A DNA stretch of 64,000 nt from an uncultured Sutterella sp. (GCA_958347955.1 CATVXH010000004.1:49525-113524), one strand, 5' to 3'. Counted from the stretch's first letter, positions 53,216 to 61,947 are shown. The notes: a model not told the origin generated them from the letters alone. Translations and numbers: made by a program.

Positions 53216-53755
53216 ATGGATTTAAAAGGCTCTAAGACCGAAAAGAATCTGATGGAAGCTTTTGCCGGTGAATCTCAAGCCCGCAATAAGTACACGTATT
53301 ACGCCAGCCAAGCCAAGAAAGATGGCTATGTGCAAATCGCTCAAATTTTTGAAGAAACCGCTAAGAACGAACAAGAACATGCCAAGCTTTGGTTCAAGCT
53401 CTTGCACGGCGGCGCTGTTCCCACAACGGAAGTAAACCTTAAGGATGCTGCCGACGGTGAAAACTTCGAATGGACCGATATGTATGATCGTATGGCCCGC
53501 GAAGCTCGTGAAGAAGGTTTTGAAGAAATCGCTTTCTTGTTTGAAGGCGTTGCCGCTATTGAAAAGGAACACGAAGCCCGCTACCTTAAGTTGCTCGAAC
53601 GCGTCAAGGGCGGCATGGTCTTCTCTTCCGAAGGCGATACGATTTGGCAATGCTCTAACTGCGGTCACATTGTGATCGGTAAGCAAGCTCCCGAAATTTG
53701 CCCGGTCTGCTCTCATGCCAAGGCTTATTTCCAACGCAAGGCTGAAAACTACTAA
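53216..53755 (+). CDS. rbr: Rubrerythrin
   Basis: Non-haem iron peroxidase that removes hydrogen peroxide in anaerobes. 179 residues. The diiron four-helix bundle has GSKTEKNLMEAFAGESQARN, ETAKNEQEHAKLW (E-x2-H) and VAAIEKEHEARYL; the C-terminal rubredoxin domain has WQCSNCGHI and CPVCSHAKAYF (CxxC twice). Together with asparaginase it suggests an anaerobic or microaerophilic host-associated life. Strong AAGGAG upstream; own terminator. Confidence 0.96.
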   Translation: MDLKGSKTEKNLMEAFAGESQARNKYTYYASQAKKDGYVQIAQIFEETAKNEQEHAKLWFKLLHGGAVPTTEVNLKDAADGENFEWTDMYDRMAREAREEGFEEIAFLFEGVAAIEKEHEARYLKLLERVKGGMVFSSEGDTIWQCSNCGHIVIGKQAPEICPVCSHAKAYFQRKAENY

Positions 53756-53777
53756 TCGGTTGTCATTTTTTTAATAG

Positions 53778-53815
53778 AAAGCCCGTCTGAAAATTTGTTT
53801 TCGACGGGCTTTGTT
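53778..53815 (+). terminator. Terminator after rubrerythrin
   Basis: AAAGCCCGTC pairs with GACGGGCTTT; the loop carries a second small stem. TTGTTG follows. Confidence 0.85.
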
Positions 53816-53828
53816 GTGCCATTCTAAT

Positions 53829-54047
53829 TTAGTGATTGCAGCAGCATTTAGGGGTCGAAGCTTCGAAACCGATGTCCTCGATAGCGGCTTTCACTTCCTC
53901 GATTGACGCGCCCATTTCCTGCCATGTCACTTCACCTTTTTCAAGGCTGACTTCTACACCTTTGGCTCCCGGTAAAGCGCTGACCGCTTCTTTAACAGCC
54001 TTGACGCAATTTTGGCAATGCATGCCATCCACTTTCAGCTTGTTCAT
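53829..54047 (-). CDS. copZ: Copper chaperone, heavy-metal-associated domain (CopZ-like)
   Basis: A 72-residue ferredoxin-like HMA domain with the metal site GMHCQNCVKAVKEAV (CxxC) and a Cys-rich tail, KCCCNH. It should deliver Cu(I) to the ATPase encoded 500 bases away. Its upstream region carries a MerR-type operator nearly the same as that of the ATPase gene, so both should respond to the same regulator. Confidence 0.88.
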   Translation of the reverse strand: MNKLKVDGMHCQNCVKAVKEAVSALPGAKGVEVSLEKGEVTWQEMGASIEEVKAAIEDIGFEASTPKCCCNH

Positions 54048-54091
54048 GTTTCTCTCCGATACAAAACATAGAATATAGAAGAATTTACTTC

Positions 54092-54122
54092 ATCATGAAC
54101 CCTGTAGTTACTGTATGGTCAA
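54092..54122 (-). promoter_or_regulatory. MerR-family operator/promoter of copZ
   Basis: On the reverse strand TTGACC (54122-54117) and CATGAT (54097-54092) are separated by 19 bases, the long spacer of MerR-type promoters. Inside lies the dyad ACCATACAG-TAA-CTACAGGGT (54119-54099). The ATPase gene has an almost equal site. Confidence 0.75.
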
Positions 54123-54492
54123 GGCCAGAATCTAATTTTTCATTAAACAGTTCAAACGAAGCCTTGAGATACTTGCCTGACAAACTCGTTAAGTTGCTTG
54201 CAATTTCTTTGCGTGTGCTATGGCTACGATTTATTCATTGTCTTGACAGACATTGCAGTCCATATCGACGAAGATGTCAGCGCTGGCAATCAAATGCAAA
54301 TGACAACCGATGGATATGCCTCCGGTTGAGTCTTTATCGAAAACAAATTTTGGGATTGATCGTTTAGGAGTTTTCTCAGTGAGGAGTGATCTTTGTTTTT
54401 TAGTTCTCTTTCTGCTTAGCCTCGCAACCAAGAAGAGTAAACAAACGGATTCTTAAGGAAGTTTTACAGTCAAAAACTTTTGAGATTCGGAT
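54123..54492. other. 370-base region between the two copper promoters
   Basis: No recognised gene. A reverse-strand frame ending at 54231 (66 codons, last residues MDCNVCQDNE) and a reverse open stretch of about 45 codons at 54080-54220 are seen, but neither has a known family or clear start signal. It could be the remnant of a regulator or small metal-binding gene. Confidence 0.3.
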
Positions 54493-54524
54493 TTGGACTC
54501 TGTAGTAACTATAGGGTATAAAGT
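54493..54524 (+). promoter_or_regulatory. MerR-family operator/promoter of copA
   Basis: TTGGAC (54493-54498) and TAAAGT (54519-54524) have a 20-base spacer. The spacer contains the dyad ACTCTGTAG-TAA-CTATAGGGT (54497-54517). The layout and AGTAACT core resemble HmrR, PbrR and CadR targets. The ATPase start lies 25 bases downstream. Confidence 0.8.
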
Positions 54525-54549
54525 AGCGCTATCTGCAATAGGAGTTGTT

Positions 54550-56799
54550 ATGTCTAAAGTCAGATTTGAGTTAGCTATTACCGGAATGCACTGCGCCGCT
54601 TGTTCTTCACGGATCGAACGTGTCGTCGGTAAGCTTCAGGAAGTTGAAAAAATTAGTGTCAGCTTGCCGACCAATAGAGCTCAGGTCATTTTAAAGGATG
54701 GCGTTTCCAAAGATGACGGTGTAAAGACTGTAATTACTCGAATTGAAAAATTGAATTTTGGGGCCAAGCTTTCCGAGGCTCAAGATTTAGTTAAAGAATG
54801 GCAAAAAGAAAATGAACTGTCCCTGCAGGCATTAAAGACGCAGTTTAAATCCTTAGCGCCAATGATCGTCTTGGCCGCTTTGCTTCTCTACGTTTCAATG
54901 GGGCACATGATTGGACTGCCGCTGCCGTCAATGGTGAGTCCGGAAAATCATCCTCTCCTTTTTGCGTTTTTACAATTGGCTTTGGTTCTTCCCATTATGT
55001 ATTTGGGCAGGCACTTTTATCGCGATGGATTCAGCAACCTGGTTCAAGGTGGCCCCAATATGGATAGTCTGGTGGCGGTAGGTACCGGCGCCGCCTTTGC
55101 CTACTCTTTGTTTTCGACAGTAATGATCATTGCCGGAGATAACTCTTACGCCATGAATCTTTACTTTGAGTCGTGCGGCGTGCTGATTGCGATGATTTCA
55201 ATTGGTCGCTACATGGAGGCTAAGTCAAAGAGAAAAGCGGGAGATGCAATTGGATCACTGATGCGTTTGGTGCCTCAAACGGCCAGAAAATACGAAGAGG
55301 GAAGGGCAGAGGTTGTTAATTTGTCTGTGATGTCGGTCGGCGATCAGGTGTTGGTGCAGCCAGGGGAACGAATCCCAGTTGACGGGAAGATTTTAGAAGG
55401 GGCGAGCGAGGTTGACCAGTCGCTCTTGACCGGAGAATCCATTCCGGTTCCGGTCAAACCGGGAAACGATGTTATCGCTGGTAGCTTAAATGGCACGCAC
55501 CCGTTGATTATTGAAGTCACTCATTTAGGCAACGACACGATGTTGGCGAACATTATTCGTTTGGTTCGCAGCGCACAGAGTTCCAAAGCTCCGGTAGCGG
55601 CTCTTGCCGATCGTGTCAGTTTTTATTTTGTGCCGGCGGTGATGGCTTTGTCAGTACTGACTTTTTGCGCTTGGGCAATTTTCTCCGATGAACCGATTTC
55701 ACTCGCAGTTAAAGCCATGATTTCGGTTTTGGTTATCGCTTGTCCGTGCGCCATGGGTTTGGCCACACCGACGTCTATCATGGTGGCGACCGCCCGAGGC
55801 GCTCAATTGGGTGTTTTAATCAAGAACGCGATGGCGCTTGAAATGGCCGGCAAGGTTGATGTGATCGCCTTTGACAAAACGGGAACTCTTACGTTGGGCC
55901 AACCTAAAGTGCTTGAAACGGTGCATTTTGGCAATTTCACTAAAGAGGAAGTTTTAAGCTTTGCCGCCAGCTTGGAATCTCGCTCTGAACACCCCATTGC
56001 CAAAGCGTTGTTGGCGGCCAATACTCGAAAAGTAGTTCCCGTTCAACCGACAGTTTTACCCGGATTGGGTCTCACCGGAGTGGTTGAGGGTAAGAATATT
56101 GCTTTAGGCAATGCGACGCTGATGTTGCAGCAGGGGATAGATATCTCAATTGCGAAAGATGTTCTTTCTCGCATGACGGCCTTGGCAAGAACACCTCTTT
56201 TGTTGTCGGTTAACGGAGAGTTGGCGGCTGTCATCGGCATAGCCGATACTGTGAGAGCGGAATCCAATCGTGTACTCAAGTCGTTGCGTCAGTTAGGCAT
56301 TCGTACTCTTATGATCAGCGGCGACAATAAACTGACAGCAAGAAAAATCGCAGAGGAACTCGGCATTGATGAAGTTTACGGAGAAGCTTTGCCTCAGGAC
56401 AAAGCGAGAATCATCGAAGAGCTTCAGGCTAAAGGCCTCAAAGTCGCCATGGTGGGCGACGGATTAAATGACGCTCCCGCTTTGGCTCAAGCTGATGTTG
56501 GATTCGCCGTGGCCGACGGGGTTGATGTCAGTGCTCAGGCGGGCGACGTTATTCTTATGCGTCACGGCCTGGAATCGGTTTTAACGGCCCTTAGGCTCTC
56601 GAAGGCCGCCTTGAGGAATATTTACGAAAATCTTGGTTGGGCTTTCGGCTACAACATTCTTGGAATTCCAGTGGCGATGGGACTTTTGCATGTTCTCTGG
56701 GGCGGACCGATGCTCTCGCCCATGATTGGAGGCACGGCCATGGCGCTATCTTCTACTTCGGTTGTGCTTAATGCGCTGCGTTTGCGCCTTTTCAAATAA
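54550..56799 (+). CDS. copA: Cu(I)-exporting P1B-type ATPase CopA
   Basis: Pumps Cu(I) out of the cytoplasm. 749 residues from ATG 54550 (MSKVRFELAITGMHC), which follows TAGGAG; a longer in-frame extension to 54493 overlaps the promoter and is rejected. One N-terminal HMA domain (GMHCAACSSRIERV), actuator TGES, TM6 metal motif VIACPCAMGLATPTS, phosphorylation site FDKTGTLTLGQP, hinge GDGLNDAPALAQ, and copper-specific TM7/TM8 motifs YNILGIPVAMG and GGTAMALSSTSVVLNAL. All catalytic motifs are intact. Confidence 0.95.
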   Translation: MSKVRFELAITGMHCAACSSRIERVVGKLQEVEKISVSLPTNRAQVILKDGVSKDDGVKTVITRIEKLNFGAKLSEAQDLVKEWQKENELSLQALKTQFKSLAPMIVLAALLLYVSMGHMIGLPLPSMVSPENHPLLFAFLQLALVLPIMYLGRHFYRDGFSNLVQGGPNMDSLVAVGTGAAFAYSLFSTVMIIAGDNSYAMNLYFESCGVLIAMISIGRYMEAKSKRKAGDAIGSLMRLVPQTARKYEEGRAEVVNLSVMSVGDQVLVQPGERIPVDGKILEGASEVDQSLLTGESIPVPVKPGNDVIAGSLNGTHPLIIEVTHLGNDTMLANIIRLVRSAQSSKAPVAALADRVSFYFVPAVMALSVLTFCAWAIFSDEPISLAVKAMISVLVIACPCAMGLATPTSIMVATARGAQLGVLIKNAMALEMAGKVDVIAFDKTGTLTLGQPKVLETVHFGNFTKEEVLSFAASLESRSEHPIAKALLAANTRKVVPVQPTVLPGLGLTGVVEGKNIALGNATLMLQQGIDISIAKDVLSRMTALARTPLLLSVNGELAAVIGIADTVRAESNRVLKSLRQLGIRTLMISGDNKLTARKIAEELGIDEVYGEALPQDKARIIEELQAKGLKVAMVGDGLNDAPALAQADVGFAVADGVDVSAQAGDVILMRHGLESVLTALRLSKAALRNIYENLGWAFGYNILGIPVAMGLLHVLWGGPMLSPMIGGTAMALSSTSVVLNALRLRLFK

Positions 56800-56952
56800 T
56801 CAGTGCAAAAGAGGCTCTAAGAATCGGTATAGGAAATAACAGATCACACCGATCGCTAGCGCCCGAAGCAACAGCATGATCATTGCGAGCATTCGACCGA
56901 TTCCCTCGGCAAAAGAGGCGGGAGTGTCTTTTTGATCTTTCTTCCTGTTCAT
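56800..56952 (-). CDS. Small single-pass membrane protein coupled to the YddG-like exporter
   Basis: 50 residues (MNRKKDQKDTPASFAEGIGR, then a hydrophobic helix of about 25 residues ending RFLEPLLH). Its ATG overlaps the stop of the upstream exporter gene (ATGA at 56952-56949), indicating translational coupling. It is too short for routine gene finding. No family recognised; an accessory or stability subunit of the transporter is possible. Confidence 0.6.
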   Translation of the reverse strand: MNRKKDQKDTPASFAEGIGRMLAMIMLLLRALAIGVICYFLYRFLEPLLH

Positions 56953-57851
56953 GATTTTGCTGTTCCGGCTCTGGTTGCAAGCCAGCAAATAAGCGAACCG
57001 CTCACGACCATGGAGACGCCTTGCCAGAATGACGTTGTCAGCTCGGCTCCGATCCATACAGAAGCAAAGAGACAAGACAACACCGGCGTGAAATATGAAG
57101 CGATGGCCAGCACCGTGATATTGCCGTAGCTCATGCCGTGAGTCCAAGATGCATAAGCGACGCCCATGGCAATGCCTCCTAAGATCACGCTGATGACTCC
57201 AAAGAAGGTTATCTCCGGGCTGCCTCCTACGCCCATCGCCCAGAAGCACCCGAAAATCATGATGTCAAAGATAAAAATAACGGTGCTCATATTTTCACCT
57301 TTGGACCAGGCCCTTGTCATTGATGAGAATCCGGACCATGTCAGAGCCGACATCAGCGCGAGAAAATAACTTAGCGGATTGAGTTTGATGTGTTCAATGA
57401 AAGCATCAATATTGACGTGACCGTTGCCTAAAATCCAATAAATACCGCAAAAGCTCAAAATTGCACCCGGAGCAATCCACCATCGGGCTTTTTGACCGTT
57501 AAAAATAATGGCGAAAACAATTGTGAGTGTCGGCCAAAGGTAGTTGACCATGCCGACTTCCATTGTTTGAGTGCCGCCGTCAGAAAAATATAAAGACAAA
57601 CAAAACGAAATGCTTGAGAGGTTGGCTGTGACTAAACCGATAGTTTTATATTGCCATGGAATACGGTCAAATTTTGGAAAACCGATTAGAAAAAACAATG
57701 CCGTAGCCGCCACAATGTATAAAAGACATTGCCCTTGGGCGATCCCAAAGTTCTCCGCGATGGTTCTCACTAAAGAAACGCTGGCGCCCCACATAAAGGG
57801 GGCGATTAATCCGATCAATGTCGCTCCGGCGGTTGATTTTGGGCTCAGCAT
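56949..57851 (-). CDS. yddG: DMT-superfamily exporter, YddG-like (EamA fold)
   Basis: Ten-helix inner-membrane exporter of 300 residues, likely for aromatic amino acids. GLIAPFMWGASVSLVRTIAENF opens, and YASWTHGMSYGNITVLAIAS then FTPVLSCLFASVWIGAEL match the second EamA half of E. coli YddG very well. The NYLWPTLTI motif is also typical. It is followed by a coupled small membrane protein and is convergent with copA. Confidence 0.85.
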   Translation of the reverse strand: MLSPKSTAGATLIGLIAPFMWGASVSLVRTIAENFGIAQGQCLLYIVAATALFFLIGFPKFDRIPWQYKTIGLVTANLSSISFCLSLYFSDGGTQTMEVGMVNYLWPTLTIVFAIIFNGQKARWWIAPGAILSFCGIYWILGNGHVNIDAFIEHIKLNPLSYFLALMSALTWSGFSSMTRAWSKGENMSTVIFIFDIMIFGCFWAMGVGGSPEITFFGVISVILGGIAMGVAYASWTHGMSYGNITVLAIASYFTPVLSCLFASVWIGAELTTSFWQGVSMVVSGSLICWLATRAGTAKS

Positions 57852-58215
57852 GTTGACCTCTTAGATTGTCAGCATAACGAATTACTAAAGGAAGCTCATC
57901 ATATACTCGCCATCATTAGGCGGCAAGGCGATAGCGAGAAACCTTCATTTTTGGTGTTCTGAATTTAATTCGCGAATGAGCGACTCGGTAAAAAATGTCG
58001 AGACTATTATGAATGAGGATCTTAAGGAAAACGTAACTGGCGGAGGGGAGACCTTCATACTCTTCAATAATATAGGCAAATTGATGAGTTTTTGCTCGTT
58101 TACCCACCAATATTCCCACCAATAAAAAAGACCTACCAAGAGTAAGCTTTTGCTAAACGCCTTTATGGCAATTTTAAAGGCGAGCAACTAACTTTTTCAA
58201 TATAAAAGTATAGAA
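57852..58215. other. 364-base region at the border of the AT-rich accessory segment
   Basis: No assigned gene. A reverse frame at 57916-58122 (68 codons; KTHQFAYIIEEYEGLPSASY, ending SRYRLAA) and another overlapping at 57945-58187 are open but match nothing I know. Composition becomes clearly more AT-rich here. Possibly a decayed gene. Confidence 0.35.
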
Positions 58216-58409
58216 ATGTCTGGACAAAATTTAGCTATTACTTTCGCTTGTATAACCATTTTAAGTGGATGCTCCAACATTGGAGACTCTATCAGCTCTT
58301 ATATTAGAGATTTACCAGATGATGCTCCCAAAGGATTAGCTCTCTATCTTGATGCTCAAGACTGGTTAGCTAAAAAAGATTATAAAATGGCTGCTTTTTG
58401 TTATTGTGA
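58216..58409 (+). pseudogene. Lipoprotein gene cut by the IS21-family insertion
   Basis: ATG 58216 begins MSGQNLAITFACITILSGCS, a lipoprotein signal with lipobox ILSGC. The visible part (GLALYLDAQDWLAKKDYKMA) resembles the start of a Sel1/tetratricopeptide-like repeat. The native sequence stops after about 65 codons at the IS left end (58410); the frame then runs into IS DNA and ends at 58473. The missing part is not found on the other side of the element. Confidence 0.75.
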
Positions 58410-58417
58410 TGTCAGGA

Positions 58418-58482
58418 GGCATTTAAAAATAGTACAGATAAGGCGTCAGTTGTTAGTACTGGAGGCATTTTGAAGTAGTACA
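58418..58482 (+). repeat. Left multiple terminal repeats of the IS21-family element
   Basis: Three 19-base units at 58418-58436, 58442-58460 and 58464-58482, consensus GGCRTNNNNAAGTAGTACA (last unit GGCATTTTGAAGTAGTACA). Such repeated ends are the transposase-binding sites of IS21 elements. Confidence 0.85.
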
Positions 58483-58572
58483 CCTTTTAATTCATTTTGA
58501 TCGTTAAGTATCCTTGTTTATGACGGCAACCAATCGGTTGTCTTTTTTTAACTTTAAACAAGGAGAAACTTT

Positions 58573-59817
58573 GTGTTAGACCATCAAAAGGTTCAACAAA
58601 TTCTCAGACTTAGAAATGAGGGACTGAGCTTACGGCAAATTCAATCAGCCACTCATTGCAGTCTGGAAACCATACATCGTTACATCAATAATCCTCGACG
58701 TGGATTGCAAGAACGATCTGTTAAGCCGCGAAGCTGCAAAATGGATCGCTTTGAAGAGGATGTTTTAATTAACTTATTTCAAAAATCAAAGGGCAATTTC
58801 GTTGTTATTGCCAGATGTTTACATTATTTGGCTCAGTTAAGAAAAATTGAACACTTCAAGATTGATGCTAGTTCTGTCAGACGTTATTACCAAAGTCACT
58901 TCCCTGACTTAAGTGTTGTTAAACCCATTGAGATCAATCCATTTGATGTAGAGCCGGGTCAACAGATTCAAATCGATTTTGTTGAAGCTCTTTTCCAATT
59001 CGTTGGGCACGATCAACCAACTCGTCTTTACATCTTTGAAGCGGTTTATGCGTGGTCGAGAAAGCGATACGTGAGGTTATGTCCTGACAGTCAACAAAGT
59101 TCCTGGTATTTATCTATTCTGGATTGTTTACTTAAAAATGGCTGTCCAAGAACGATATTGTGCGACAACGACAAATCATTAGTGATCTCGCATACCCGAA
59201 GCGGTGTTCGTTTTAATCCCGGTTTCACCTGGCTGTGCAAACCCTTCGGAATTGTCCCTGTCGCTTGTAGACCAAGGAGAGCCAAGACAAAGGGACGAAT
59301 AGAAAGAACCGGAGGCTATATCAAACAAAACGCTCTGGCTGAAGCTAACGCCATTGGCAACATCGAAAATATAGAACAGCTCCAACGCTTTCTTGACAAG
59401 TGGGTTATTGAAGTTTCTGATCAAAGAAAATATTGGGTTAATAATCGTCATCAAACGGAAGAATCCCTGTATGAGCAAGAAAAGTCATTCCTTCACTTTG
59501 TTCCCGAAGATCAAGCTGTTGTTAATGTAGGCACTCAGATCGTCTCTGATCGTGGGACCGTCACTGTTTATGGATGGTCCAAAAGCATTGGCTATCGACA
59601 CAAAGGAAGGACAGTGTGTTGCTACGTCAGACCAAACGGAAGTTGCATGGTTATGAATATCCAAGGCAAACCGATTATTAGTTTTTGCGTGCCTGCTGCC
59701 TATATGCAGAATTTTGACTTAAAAGCTCGTCCACCCCAAAAGGACACTTCTGAATCTAGCGCATTACCCACCGAAGACCGTTACTTAAATGAATTAGCTC
59801 AATTCCTGGAGTTTTAG
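58573..59817 (+). CDS. istA: IS21-family transposase IstA
   Basis: DDE transposase of 414 residues. Start is GTG 58573 with AAGGAG eight bases upstream. N-terminal helix-turn-helix (LRLRNEGLSLRQIQSATHCS). The catalytic triad is Asp135 in QIQIDFVEAL, Asp198 (or Asp200) in TILCDNDKS and Glu244 in KGRIERTGG. C-terminal beta domain from about residue 330. It looks intact and potentially active. Confidence 0.93.
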   Translation: MLDHQKVQQILRLRNEGLSLRQIQSATHCSLETIHRYINNPRRGLQERSVKPRSCKMDRFEEDVLINLFQKSKGNFVVIARCLHYLAQLRKIEHFKIDASSVRRYYQSHFPDLSVVKPIEINPFDVEPGQQIQIDFVEALFQFVGHDQPTRLYIFEAVYAWSRKRYVRLCPDSQQSSWYLSILDCLLKNGCPRTILCDNDKSLVISHTRSGVRFNPGFTWLCKPFGIVPVACRPRRAKTKGRIERTGGYIKQNALAEANAIGNIENIEQLQRFLDKWVIEVSDQRKYWVNNRHQTEESLYEQEKSFLHFVPEDQAVVNVGTQIVSDRGTVTVYGWSKSIGYRHKGRTVCCYVRPNGSCMVMNIQGKPIISFCVPAAYMQNFDLKARPPQKDTSESSALPTEDRYLNELAQFLEF

Positions 59818-60635
59818 ATGACTGACGAAATGATTGATATCAACCCAAGTAGCGAAGAGCTCAATGAAATCCTCAAACGCCTTCGTTTAGGCAACATCAG
59901 AAAGCACATTGAAGAGTATTTACAAAAATGCACCGAGGCGAAGTTAACGCCTCGTCAAACAATGGCTTTTATCCTCGGCAAAGAGCTCCATCACCGTATT
60001 GAGCACGGCATACAAATTAAAACCGACATGGCCTGCTTCCCAACACCGGCTTCGTTAGCAAACTTTGATTTTCCCTGTCAAATGCTGACCAAGCCTTATT
60101 TGAAGAGTTAGCCCAGTGTCATTGGATTGCTCAATCAGAAAATCTCTTGTTTTATGGAGAATCCGGTCTTGGCAAAACGCACCTGGCTATCGCATTGGGC
60201 AGACAGGCCATACAGCGAGGTTACAGTACATTGTTTATACCTGCCAATGATTTGTTGAATTTACTATCGAAAGCCCGTAAAAATAACTTATTGGAAGAGA
60301 AATTAACGCTTCTGTGTCGAAATAAGTTATTGATCATCGATGAACTTGGCTTCACATTAGATGGCAATGACGACTGGGCTTCTTTGTTCTATACCCTGAT
60401 AGCCAAGAGGCATGAAAAGTTATCAACGGTTATCACAACAAACCGCTCGATTAAAGATTGGCCGCATTATTTAGGGGGCGACGTGCAATGTACCAAAGCG
60501 TCAATTGATCGGTTTATGCAATATGCCATCCCCATAAAATTTGAAGGAGAAAGTTATCGGATGAGAAAGATGCGTCAACGAATCGCTACGGGACATGGGC
60601 ATGAGGTCGGATTAGTCCGAGACATCACGCTATAA
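59818..60635 (+). pseudogene. istB: IS21-family helper ATPase IstB, frameshifted
   Basis: AAA+ helper that activates IstA. The start codon touches the istA stop. The first frame (59818-60111) gives the N-terminal domain up to LANFDFPCQ; at about 60080, in TTTTCCC, the homologous reading moves by -1 and continues as LSNADQALFEEL, then the Walker A YGESGLGKTHLAIALG and Walker B KLLIIDELGF to 60635. One lost T in a T-run explains it. A -1 slip on TTT is also conceivable, but IS21 istB is not known to need one. Confidence 0.85.
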
Positions 60636-60653
60636 CTTTGGAGAGGCGTTAGC

Positions 60654-60728
60654 TGTACTACTTTTATACGCCGTGGAAAGATGCTTGTACTACTTTCCGA
60701 CGCCTGATTTGTACTACTTCCTAACGCC
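60654..60728 (-). repeat. Right multiple terminal repeats of the IS21-family element
   Basis: Three inverted 19-base units at 60654-60672, 60686-60704 and 60710-60728, plus-strand form TGTACTACTTNNNACGCC with variation in the middle. They mirror the left-end units. Confidence 0.85.
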
Positions 60729-60736
60729 TCCTAACA

Positions 60737-60900
60737 ATAACGAAGAGCATCCGCATTCTGCTTTAGGCTACCTATCACCGGTGGAATTTAGAGAAAAGAA
60801 AGGCTTAATAGAGCCCCAAACTAAACTAGATGACCCAATTTGTTTAATTCCAGGCTTCATGCTTAGCAACTCGGAAGAACGCTTGGAAAATGTTTGCTAA
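60737..60900 (+). pseudogene. C-terminal remnant of an IS3-family transposase (OrfB)
   Basis: Directly after the IS21 right end, the frame reads NNEEHPHSALGYLSPVEFRE, the hallmark C-terminus of IS3-family integrase subunits, and ends at the TAA at 60900. The rest of the transposase is not present in the window, so the IS21 element joins a lipoprotein gene to an old IS3 copy. An apparent start further upstream (60673) lies inside the IS21 end and is not real. Confidence 0.82.
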
Positions 60901-61026
60901 ACTGGAGGGCCATTCCTAAGTCACAGAGGCTGTCCTGCCTCCCGGGTTCCAATCCAATCAAATATACAGAAATAGTCTCCAAGAAACTAAATTTAAATAC
61001 GTTTGTTCATGAAAGTTGTTCACATC

Positions 61027-61947
61027 TTAGGGAGTAATGTGAGAAAAGCTCTCTCTGAATTCACGTTGATTCATTAGCCATCCAGTGTGCTCTATTAAGT
61101 CTGTCATTGCTTGTTTAGTCAGCAACTTACTCAGGCTATCAAGCTTATTGTCGTTCGTTGGAACAGTCTGTATGTTTTGATACCACACACCTTGAATTGG
61201 TCTACCAGCTTTGTCTTTAAATTGAATTGTCAGTTGTCCGGAATATTTCTTTTCAGTTGGTGACACCATAAAGCGCACGGATGTAAAACTGTAGATATCT
61301 GCATCTTTGCTATGAGTGACTTTACTGAAATGCTGAGCTAGCTCTTTTTGAAGAGCAATGTCAAAACTTTTGACATCCAGTGTATAGGTATGATTGCCAT
61401 TCTTAAAAACAAGTTCTGACAGATTTAAATCTTGTACCGAGATGGAAAAGGGAAGTTTTTTTGCTCGAGGGACTGGCTTATAGAAATCGGGCTCAATAGA
61501 ACCAATGCGAGATGATGGGGCCTCTAATAGTAAATCAGCATTAGGAAATGCTTCTTTTTTATTTTTAGTCCAACCAAGTTCTTTTAGACAATTTTCGTAT
61601 TTGTTTTCCCTTGCCATAATGCTCGCCAATTGTGCAAAGGAGTTCATGGTTGAAAACATGGTATCTGCAAGTGATGGAGTGGCTGTAACTTGCGCATCAT
61701 AAGTCATCTCATAGCCACCGAACGTAGGTTGAACATACGCATGGCCATCCACTTGGTATTGGTAATTTTGTACCTGATAGGTTGGAGGTATTTGAATTAG
61801 ACCATTTGCATATGCTCTACATCTTACTTGGTCTTTTTCAAAATTTACTCTGGCAGAGTCTATATCAAGATAATTGGGATTGTAGTACAACGTTTGGCAA
61901 CCAGAAAGAGTTAGCGCTAAAACCAAAGGGGTGATAATCCGGTACAT
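61027..61947 (-). CDS. Orphan lipoprotein of unknown function
   Basis: 306 residues from ATG 61947, giving a lipoprotein signal MYRIITPLVLALTLSGCQTL with lipobox TLSGC; the upstream in-frame Met codons to 62025 would bury it. The N-terminal third (YYNPNYLDIDSARVNFEKDQ, then RCRAYANGL) resembles glycine-zipper or DUF-type lipoproteins in which Cys in VRCRAYA and ENCLKELGW may form a disulfide. The C-terminal half is predicted beta-rich. No strong ribosome-binding site. The AT-rich composition fits the accessory segment. Confidence 0.7.
   Translation of the reverse strand: MYRIITPLVLALTLSGCQTLYYNPNYLDIDSARVNFEKDQVRCRAYANGLIQIPPTYQVQNYQYQVDGHAYVQPTFGGYEMTYDAQVTATPSLADTMFSTMNSFAQLASIMARENKYENCLKELGWTKNKKEAFPNADLLLEAPSSRIGSIEPDFYKPVPRAKKLPFSISVQDLNLSELVFKNGNHTYTLDVKSFDIALQKELAQHFSKVTHSKDADIYSFTSVRFMVSPTEKKYSGQLTIQFKDKAGRPIQGVWYQNIQTVPTNDNKLDSLSKLLTKQAMTDLIEHTGWLMNQREFRESFSHITP

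Larger units (their letters stand above)
58410..60736 (+). mobile_element. IS21-family insertion sequence, complete with both ends
   Basis: About 2.33 kb. Both ends start 5'-TGTYAGGAGGC (left TGTCAGGAGGCA, right on the reverse strand TGTTAGGAGGCG). Each end carries three copies of a 19-base terminal repeat. It encodes istA and a frameshifted istB in the usual order. No target duplication is visible: the five bases outside are TGTGA on the left and ATAAC on the right. The two flanks belong to different genes. Confidence 0.9.

Noticed and set aside
54095..54431. Overlapping short frames between copZ and copA as a cueR-like regulator
   Set aside because: No helix-turn-helix or MerR signature is visible in any frame, and one frame overlaps the copZ promoter.
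54493..54549. Extended N-terminus of the copper ATPase
   Set aside because: The extension lies in the MerR-type promoter; ATG 54550 has a good ribosome-binding site and matches the family start.
57916..58187. Reverse frames as a transposase or integrase remnant
   Set aside because: Suggestive position beside an insertion sequence, but no recognisable catalytic motif.
60673..60900. Stand-alone 75-codon gene
   Set aside because: Its first codons are IS21 terminal repeats; only the part after 60736 is real, as an IS3 transposase tail.
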